A stretch of 27,397 nt of DNA from Collinsella sp. GTDB lineage: Bacteria; Actinomycetota; Coriobacteriia; Coriobacteriales; Coriobacteriaceae. Shown piece by piece: positions 22,338 to 27,397 of the stretch (position 1 is its first letter; every line of letters begins with the position of its first letter). A program made the translations under genes and the position numbers. Location of the stretch: the NCBI GenBank assembly GCA_018376905.1, contig JAHAAK010000030.1, positions 1-27,397 on the forward strand, written 5' to 3'. Under the pieces are notes generated by a model that was given only the letters and a program-made list of their open reading frames with translations, was not told the DNA's origin and ran no database searches.

Positions 22338-22916
22338 TTAGGCGAAGGTGATCTCGCCGGTCTCGCAGTCCATATCGGCGATACGAGCCAGGCTCTCAAC
22401 GCGGAAGCCGCGCTCGCGGAGCTTATCGCCGCCGCCCTGGAAACCCTTCTCCACCGCAATGCCAATACCGGACACCTCGGCACCCGCAGCCTCGCAGATC
22501 TTGATAAGACCTTCGAGCGCGCAGCCGTTGGCCAAGAAGTCGTCGATGATCAGGACCTTGTCGCCCTCGGACAGGAAACGCTTGCCAACGATGACCGGGT
22601 ACTCCTTTTGCTTGGTAAAGGAGTAAATGGTCGTGGCATACTGCTCGCCGTCGAGATTGATGGACTGTGCCTTCTTGGCAAAGACCACCGGCACGCCGCC
22701 AAAATGCTGGGCTGCAATGCAAGCCATGCCAATGCCCGAAGCCTCGATCGTCAGGATCTTGTTGATCTCGACACCCTCGAACAGACGGGCCCACTCGGCG
22801 CCCATGTGGTCGAACAGCTCAACGTCGCATTGGTGGTTGAGGAAGGCATCAACCTTAAGGACGTTACCGGCCTTTACGATGCCGTCATGGCGAATACGAT
22901 CCTCAAGCTCCTGCAT
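22338..22916 (-). CDS. xpt: Xanthine phosphoribosyltransferase
   Basis: A cytosolic salvage enzyme converting xanthine and PRPP to XMP. The 192-residue product matches the Xpt length and pattern: VDAFLNHQCDVELFDHMGAEWA near the N-terminus, ILTIEASGIGMACIAAQHFGGVPVVFAKK in the middle, and the PRPP loop KVLIIDDFLANGCAL. The ATG at 22916 has AAGGGG upstream. Purine riboswitches often control xpt, but the 160 bases upstream (22917-23076) show no purine-aptamer core that I recognise, only a hairpin (CGCGG...CCGCG) and a possible -10 TAGACT at 22972-22977. A single-gene unit ended by a strong palindrome. Confidence 0.93.
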   Translation of the reverse strand: MQELEDRIRHDGIVKAGNVLKVDAFLNHQCDVELFDHMGAEWARLFEGVEINKILTIEASGIGMACIAAQHFGGVPVVFAKKAQSINLDGEQYATTIYSFTKQKEYPVIVGKRFLSEGDKVLIIDDFLANGCALEGLIKICEAAGAEVSGIGIAVEKGFQGGGDKLRERGFRVESLARIADMDCETGEITFA

Positions 22917-23076
22917 GGCGCAACCCCTTCTCGCGGCAACGATACCGCGCGATTAATAAACGTTGTTCGATAGTCTACCACGGACCGACCCCCGACCGCC
23001 CCACAAGCCGTATCGCACCATAAAGCTGCAAGACCAGTAGACAGGCCCGATTCGTGGCAGGCAGCCTCCCAACACG

Positions 23077-24381
23077 CTAATGCCGGGTGCGCGTCCTCAC
23101 CAAACGTACCAATGTGAGCGCAAAGCCCACGGTAGCAACGGCCATCAGCACGTAGAATACCAAACGGAAGCCAAAGAGGAACACGTCCGGACGACCCGCC
23201 ACATAGCTCGTGACCGTCTTGCCCATCGCCGCGCTCGTCTGTCCATACAGGATGCGCGACGCCGCATTAATACCCAGCGCTATGCCCGCATAGCGCGCCA
23301 AGCTGCTCAAGCTGCCCGCAAAGCCAAGCGCCTCACGCGGAGCCGAACCCATATACAGCGAATTATTGGGACTCTGGAAGATCGACGTGCCGCACGACAT
23401 AAACGCGACGCAGCACACGATCATCAAGATGGAAGAGTGCTCGTCAAGCGTGCTCACCGCAAAGAGACCGCACACGTACACGCCCAGGCCAACGGCCGTG
23501 GGCGCTTCACAACCAACACGGTCGGACACCGAGCCCGAAAGCGGGCCCACAAAGGCATTCACGACCGGCATCGCCAAAAACAACAGGCCGGAGATATCGG
23601 AGCTAAAGCCGTGGGCATCCTGAAAGTAGAACGGCAGCACAAACTCGGAGGCACCGATACCCACGAACACGATAAGCATGCAAGCCAGGTTAATCGTGAA
23701 AGCCGAGCTCGCAAAGCAGCGACGCGCCGCCTCTGTCAACGGCATAGGGCGTTCGCCAGCCTCCGGCTTCACATGTGGCAGCGTATAGAGTCCCACGATA
23801 AACGAGATTACGCCAATGGGCAGATTGATAAGGAAGATGCTCTCCCAGGGAAAGCTCGCCACCAGCACGCCGCCGAGCACGGGGCCGCACATCATGCCAA
23901 GAGCCACAAAGGTCGCGAGAATACCCATGGCACGGCCGCGCTCACGCGCCGGAAACGACTCGGTGATGATGCCCATATTGTTGGCCATCGCGGCGGCACA
24001 GCCAATGCCCTGCACGAAACGCGCCAAGATAAGCACCTCGAGCGAAGCCGAAAGCCCGCAAAGCAACGAGCCACCCGTAAAGACGATTACACCAAGCTGG
24101 AACACATTCACCTTGCCGCGCACATCGCCCAAGCGGCCAAACGGCAGCATGGCGACGCACGTCGCGAGCAGATACACCGAGCTCACGAGCTGAATGCGGT
24201 CGAGACCCACCCCCAGCTCCTTTTGCATCACTGGGAGCGCCACCGTCACGATGCTCGCATCCAGACACGCCATAAAGGTCATAACGAGCACGGTGAACAG
24301 AATCGCCCATTTATTCTTACCGTGGGTGTCGCCCTCTAGGGCAATGTGTTCGCGGCGCAGCTGCTCGGCAGTTTTCTCCAT
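23077..24381 (-). CDS. MFS drug exporter, DHA2 (EmrB/QacA)-like
   Basis: A proton-coupled multidrug-type exporter of the major facilitator superfamily. The 434-residue product opens with KWAILFTVLVMTFMACLDASIVTVALP, matching the DHA2 hallmark LDxTIVNVALP. It continues with LPFGRLGDVRGK (loop 2-3 motif), RFVQGIGCAAAMANNMGII and FLINLPIGVISFIVG. DHA2 proteins usually have 14 segments and 450-520 residues, so this one is short and may have 12-13. The ATG at 24381 (MEKTAEQL) has GAAAGGA upstream. A terminator hairpin ends 25 bases before the start, leaving almost no room for a promoter after it. The substrate cannot be told. Confidence 0.88.
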   Translation of the reverse strand: MEKTAEQLRREHIALEGDTHGKNKWAILFTVLVMTFMACLDASIVTVALPVMQKELGVGLDRIQLVSSVYLLATCVAMLPFGRLGDVRGKVNVFQLGVIVFTGGSLLCGLSASLEVLILARFVQGIGCAAAMANNMGIITESFPARERGRAMGILATFVALGMMCGPVLGGVLVASFPWESIFLINLPIGVISFIVGLYTLPHVKPEAGERPMPLTEAARRCFASSAFTINLACMLIVFVGIGASEFVLPFYFQDAHGFSSDISGLLFLAMPVVNAFVGPLSGSVSDRVGCEAPTAVGLGVYVCGLFAVSTLDEHSSILMIVCCVAFMSCGTSIFQSPNNSLYMGSAPREALGFAGSLSSLARYAGIALGINAASRILYGQTSAAMGKTVTSYVAGRPDVFLFGFRLVFYVLMAVATVGFALTLVRLVRTRTRH

Positions 24382-24406
24382 GTATATCCTTTCTATCGTG
24401 CAACGC

Positions 24407-24453
24407 AAAAACGGGACCCCAATCGCCTACAAACGGACACGATCGGGGTCCCG
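24407..24453 (-). terminator. Terminator between metY and the MFS gene
   Basis: Minus strand CGGGACCCCGATCG (24440-24453) pairs with CGATTGGGGTCCCG (24412-24425), with one G-U pair, around a 14-base loop. TTTTT follows (24407-24411). It is a 14-bp stem carrying the GGGAC motif. Confidence 0.85.
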
Positions 24454-24522
24454 CCTACGGAATCGGAACTATGAGGACGTCGTCAGCCGAAAAGCCGTCC
24501 CACGCCTAGCACGCACGCTAGC

Positions 24523-25806
24523 CTAGCACTGCTCGAGCGCCTGCTCAAGGTCGGCAATCAGATCGGCCGTGTCCTCGAGGCCGCACGACAGGCGTACCAT
24601 GTCGGCAGAGATGCCGCAGGCGATGAGCTCCTCATCGTTCATCTGGCGATGCGTGGCATTAGCGGGATGCAGACAGCAAGTGCGGGCATCGGCCACGTGC
24701 GTGGCGATCTGGGCGAGCTTGAGGCTCTTCATAAAGGTCTCGGCCGCCGCGCGACCACCGTTAAAGCCAAAGCTCACAACGCCGCAGGTACCGTTGGGCA
24801 TGTACTTCTGAGCGATGTCGTAGTACTTGTCGCCCTCCAAACCCGGATAGCTCACAAAGCGCACCTTGGGGTGGCTCTGCAGGAACTTGGCAACGGCCAG
24901 GCCGTTCTCACAATGACGCGGCATGCGCACATGCAGGCTCTCGAGCGAGCTGTTCAGGAAGAACGCCGCCTGCGGGTTCTGCATGGGGCCGAGATCGCGC
25001 ATGAGCTGCGCGGTAGCCTTGGTAATAAAGGCGCCCTCGCGGCCGAACTTCTCGGCATAGGTCACGCCGTGGTAGCTCTCGTCGGGCGTGGTGAGACCCG
25101 GGAACTTGTCCGCATGGGCCATCCAGTCAAACTGACCGTGATCAACGATCACGCCGCCCAGGTAGGCCGCGTGACCATCCATGTACTTGGTGGTGGAATG
25201 CGTGACGATGTCGGCGCCCCACTCAAAGGGACGGCACATCACGGGCGTCGGGAAGGTGTTGTCGACCATCAGCGGCACGCCGTGGTCGTGCGCGGCCTTG
25301 GCAAAGCGCTCAATATCGAGCACGGCAAGCGCGGGGTTAGCGATGGTCTCGCCAAAGACGAGCTTGGTGTTGGGCTGGAAAGCGGCCTCCAGCTCCTCAT
25401 CGGTGCAGTCGGGTGCGACGAACGTGCAGGTCAGGCCCATGCGGCCCATAGTGTGAGCCAGCAGGTTGTAGGTGCCGCCGTAGATGGCAGAGCACGCAAC
25501 CACGTGATCACCGGCACCGGCGACGTTAAAGATGGCGAGGAAGTTCGCAGCCATGCCCGAGCTCGTGAGCATCGCAGCGGTGCCGCCCTCCATCTCGCAG
25601 ATCTTGGCAGCAACCAGATCGCACGTGGGGTTCTGCAGGCGGCTGTAGAAGTAACCGGACTCCTCCAGGTCAAACAGCTTGCCCATATGCTCGGACGTAT
25701 CATACTTCCACGTGGTGGACTGGTAGATAGGCACCTGGCGCGGCTCCGCGTCACCCGGGCGGTAGCCGCCCTGAACACATGTGGTACCGATAGTCTGCTC
25801 GCTCAT
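24523..25806 (-). CDS. metY: O-acetylhomoserine sulfhydrylase (MetY type)
   Basis: A PLP enzyme of the Cys/Met metabolism family that joins O-acetylhomoserine and sulfide to give homocysteine for methionine. The 427-residue product has FYSRLQNPTCDLVAAKICEME, TSSGMAAN, VDNTFPTPVMCRPFEWGADI and HSTTKYMDGH with the PLP lysine K207, then the long C-terminal domain with FGFNGGRAAAE and VRLSCGLEDTADLIADLEQAL. Length fits MetY (about 425-430) rather than cystathionine synthase (about 380). The ATG at 25806 has AAGGGAG upstream. A promoter lies at 25846-25874. It is divergent from the C_GCAxxG_C_C gene. No SAM riboswitch was recognised in the leader. Confidence 0.93.
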   Translation of the reverse strand: MSEQTIGTTCVQGGYRPGDAEPRQVPIYQSTTWKYDTSEHMGKLFDLEESGYFYSRLQNPTCDLVAAKICEMEGGTAAMLTSSGMAANFLAIFNVAGAGDHVVACSAIYGGTYNLLAHTMGRMGLTCTFVAPDCTDEELEAAFQPNTKLVFGETIANPALAVLDIERFAKAAHDHGVPLMVDNTFPTPVMCRPFEWGADIVTHSTTKYMDGHAAYLGGVIVDHGQFDWMAHADKFPGLTTPDESYHGVTYAEKFGREGAFITKATAQLMRDLGPMQNPQAAFFLNSSLESLHVRMPRHCENGLAVAKFLQSHPKVRFVSYPGLEGDKYYDIAQKYMPNGTCGVVSFGFNGGRAAAETFMKSLKLAQIATHVADARTCCLHPANATHRQMNDEELIACGISADMVRLSCGLEDTADLIADLEQALEQC

Positions 25807-25845
25807 ATCTTGCTCCCTTGCCTGGGTTTTAGTTTTATTCGGTTC

Positions 25846-25874
25846 ACGATACCGCTACCCTGCACCCCTCTCAA
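25846..25874 (-). promoter_or_regulatory. Candidate metY promoter
   Basis: Minus strand -35 TTGAGA (25869-25874), 17-base spacer and -10 TATCGT (25846-25851). The start would be near 25839, giving a leader of about 33 bases. The rest of the 230-base divergent gap shows no other clear element. Confidence 0.5.
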
Positions 25875-26036
25875 CCCATCCCAAAGGTAGGTTATGGGAC
25901 TAATTAATCAAGGGTTTTATCTCAAGCCTTGGGCATTTGCTCGATAGATAAAAATGAGGCATACATGAAGCTCTCGATGATTACATGCACCGTCACGGGT
26001 ACCATAGGCGAGTACACCGTAACCAAGGAGACAACG

Positions 26037-26483
26037 ATGAAGCAAATCGATACGGCCCAGCTCGACATCAACGCCTGTCAGGCTCAGGCTGCCGAATACC
26101 ACGCCCGCGGCTTTAACTGCGCCCAGGCCGTCGCCTGCACCCTCGCGCCTGCCGTCGGACTCGACCCCCAGATCGCCTTTACCCTCACCGAGGGCTTTGG
26201 TGCCGGCATGGGCGGCATGACCGAAACCTGCGGCGCCATCTCGGGCGCCGTGGCCATCATGGGCTTCGTGATGAGCGACGGCATGGAAAACCCCAAGACC
26301 AAGGGCCAGACCTACAAGCTGTCGCGCGAAATCGCCAAGCGTTTTGGCGAGAAGAACACGACGACCGTCTGCGGCACGCTCAAGGGCATCGGATCGGACA
26401 AAGGTCCGCTCCGCAGCTGCCCCGGCTGCATCGACGATGCAGTCGAGATCGCCTGCGATGTGCTAAAGCAGCTCGCCGAGTAA
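26037..26483 (+). CDS. C_GCAxxG_C_C family putative redox protein
   Basis: A 148-residue cysteine-rich protein of the C_GCAxxG_C_C family, thought to be redox-active with conserved cysteines but of unknown reaction. Visible are GFNCAQAVACTLAP, GFGAGMGGMTETCGAISGAVAIMGF (the core motif), TVCGTLKGI and a late SCPGC. There is no signal peptide, so it should be cytosolic. The ATG at 26037 has AAGGAG six bases upstream. The frame is open upstream to 25929, with another ATG at 25965 that has a weaker GAGG site and would add 24 residues. It is alone on the plus strand between two minus-strand genes and converges on yigZ. Confidence 0.87.
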   Translation: MKQIDTAQLDINACQAQAAEYHARGFNCAQAVACTLAPAVGLDPQIAFTLTEGFGAGMGGMTETCGAISGAVAIMGFVMSDGMENPKTKGQTYKLSREIAKRFGEKNTTTVCGTLKGIGSDKGPLRSCPGCIDDAVEIACDVLKQLAE

Positions 26484-26493
26484 ACGGCAGCAA

Positions 26494-26549
26494 CATAAAA
26501 ACGACGGCCGGCGCTCTTGGGATTCTTCCAAAAGCACGCCGGCCGTCGT
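26494..26549 (-). terminator. Terminator of yigZ, between convergent genes
   Basis: ACGACGGCCGGCG (26501-26513) and its exact complement (26537-26549) form a 13-bp stem with a 23-base loop. On the minus strand TTTTATG follows, so it terminates yigZ, whose stop is two bases away. On the plus strand there is no T-run, though it may still stop the convergent gene. Confidence 0.85.
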
Positions 26550-26551
26550 CG

Positions 26552-27187
26552 TTAGAACTCCGCAAATTCGGGAGCGCCGACCTCAATCTCCTCGCGCCCC
26601 GCCATAAGCTCGCGCATCTTGGCGCAAAACGACTCCTGCTCCCCTGCCTTAAACACCAAGTGAAGTGTCACGGTATCCGCGTAATCGGTATCCGAAACCT
26701 TGGCACCCGAATCCTGGGCCAAGCGAAGCACCTGCTCATACTGCGGATAGGCCACATGCACGACAACCGGCACGACACTCGTCATCTCGACGATCTGCCC
26801 GGACTCCTGAGCCGAGGCCACCGCCGCCTGCGTCGCCGCGGTATAGGCGCGCACCAAGCCACCAGGACCCAACAGCGTGCCGCCAAAATAGCGCGTCACC
26901 ACGCAGCAAACATTTTTGAGCCCCGCGCCGCGCAGCACCTCGAGCGTCGGCATACCGCTCGTGCGGCTCGGCTCACCGTCATCGCTCTGGCGCTCGCGTC
27001 CATCGACCAAAATCCACGCGGGCACATTATGTCGAGCGTCGTAATGACGTTTGCGAACCATCTCGATAAAGGCATTCGCCTCATCCTCGGACTCAATATG
27101 GACCAGCTGGGCAATAAACCGGCTCTTGCGGTCCACAAACTCGCCCGAAGCCTCAATATTCGATTGCAGAGTAAAATAGCTGTCCAA
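26552..27187 (-). CDS. yigZ: YigZ/IMPACT family protein
   Basis: A 211-residue protein of the YigZ (UPF0029/IMPACT) family, implicated in translation or stress but of unclear biochemistry. The N-terminal IMPACT domain shows EFVDRKSRFIAQLVHIESEDEA, DGEPSRTSGMPTLEVLRG and VTRYFGGTLLGPGGLVRAYTAA. A smaller C-terminal ferredoxin-like domain follows. Length is typical (about 200-215). No ATG is available before the conserved region: the frame begins after a TGA at 27197-27199 with two TTG codons. The second TTG, at 27187, has GAGGGG at a better distance than the first at 27190, so it is taken. A TTG start suggests low expression. The upstream stretch 27188-27329 shows no gene. Confidence 0.88.
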   Translation of the reverse strand: MDSYFTLQSNIEASGEFVDRKSRFIAQLVHIESEDEANAFIEMVRKRHYDARHNVPAWILVDGRERQSDDGEPSRTSGMPTLEVLRGAGLKNVCCVVTRYFGGTLLGPGGLVRAYTAATQAAVASAQESGQIVEMTSVVPVVVHVAYPQYEQVLRLAQDSGAKVSDTDYADTVTLHLVFKAGEQESFCAKMRELMAGREEIEVGAPEFAEF

Positions 27188-27329
27188 CAAAGCCCCTCAA
27201 CAAAATAAAGCGCAGCAACAAACAGCCTCAATAATACGGCAAAGACAGCACCGTTGACCTCGCCAACAAGAACGGAAACGCCAATGATACCGTCACCAAC
27301 AGACACTATGACCCAATCCGAGGGCACTA

Positions 27330-27369
27330 AAAAGATAGGAGCCCCCGCTCGTGACCGCGGGTCGGGGCT
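27330..27369 (-). terminator. Possible terminator of a gene beyond the right edge
   Basis: Minus strand AGCCC and CCGC pair with GCGG and GGGCT across a bulge (27340-27369), followed by CCTATCTTTTTAG. It probably ends a minus-strand gene lying to the right of the window. Confidence 0.5.
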
Positions 27370-27397
27370 GCGACAATGATGTTGAAGTGCCATAGGC

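Noticed and set aside
22917..23076. Purine riboswitch upstream of xpt
   Set aside because: Neither the conserved aptamer loops nor a matching three-way junction could be recognised in this gap.
1..27397. A tRNA(Sec) gene near selA/selB
   Set aside because: I looked for a long-variable-arm tRNA with a TCA anticodon on both strands in the gaps. The TTTGAA/TTCAAA words found belong to tRNA-Pro, hairpin repeats or coding sequence.
27188..27397. A gene at the right edge on the minus strand
   Set aside because: The open frame at 26896-27393 is a shadow of yigZ and reads across a terminator hairpin.

Overview
The window looks like a chromosomal segment of a GC-rich, anaerobic gut actinobacterium of the class Coriobacteriia, most like Collinsella. 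This is judged from protein style, GC-rich codon use with good Shine-Dalgarno (SD) sites, selenocysteine machinery, oxygen-sensitive double-cubane-type reductases, and recurrent intergenic hairpins. No sequence search was possible. Nearly all genes lie on the minus strand, so genetic order runs right to left. There is no CRISPR array, rRNA, insertion sequence or phage gene.

Layout, left to right. 1-75: a possible 3' end of a plus-strand gene. 186-3610: selB and selA, overlapping by ATGA. 3688-4632: a long hairpin and a formate/nitrite channel gene. 4697-5075: a tRNA-Pro/tRNA-Gly transcription unit with its own promoter, two terminators and a degenerate copy of the tRNA-Gly 3' half. 5087-6445: a BrnQ-type transporter. 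6522-9666: a selenium block, read as selD, yedF, a DUF3343 protein and a NifS-like class V aminotransferase. 9737-13545: an ATP-dependent reductase block (activase plus two 2-hydroxyacyl-CoA-dehydratase-like proteins) with repeats after each reductase gene and a structured leader holding a 22-codon ORF. 13688-19104: a molybdenum block, read as moeA, mogA, modA, modB, modC. 19315-21785: plus-strand ClC channel and lipid kinase genes. 21874-27187: a GGQ-domain rescue factor, xpt, a drug exporter, O-acetylhomoserine sulfhydrylase, a plus-strand C_GCAxxG_C_C protein and a YigZ protein.

Selenophosphate (SelD) feeds SelA/SelB for selenocysteine. YedF, DUF3343 and the NifS-like enzyme probably move selenium. 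ModABC, MogA and MoeA supply molybdenum cofactor, and the FNT channel moves formate. Together these would support a selenocysteine- and molybdenum-dependent enzyme such as formate dehydrogenase, which is not in the window. SelD itself is a selenoprotein: its UGA at 9616-9618 is followed by a clear bacterial SECIS hairpin, and ordinary gene calling would cut off its N-terminus.

The strongest candidates for something under-described are: the joining of double-cubane-type reductase genes to the selenium carrier block; the two covarying hairpin repeats at the reductase stop codons; the leader ORF and hairpins ahead of that operon; and a recurrent GGGAC...GTCCC hairpin theme between genes.
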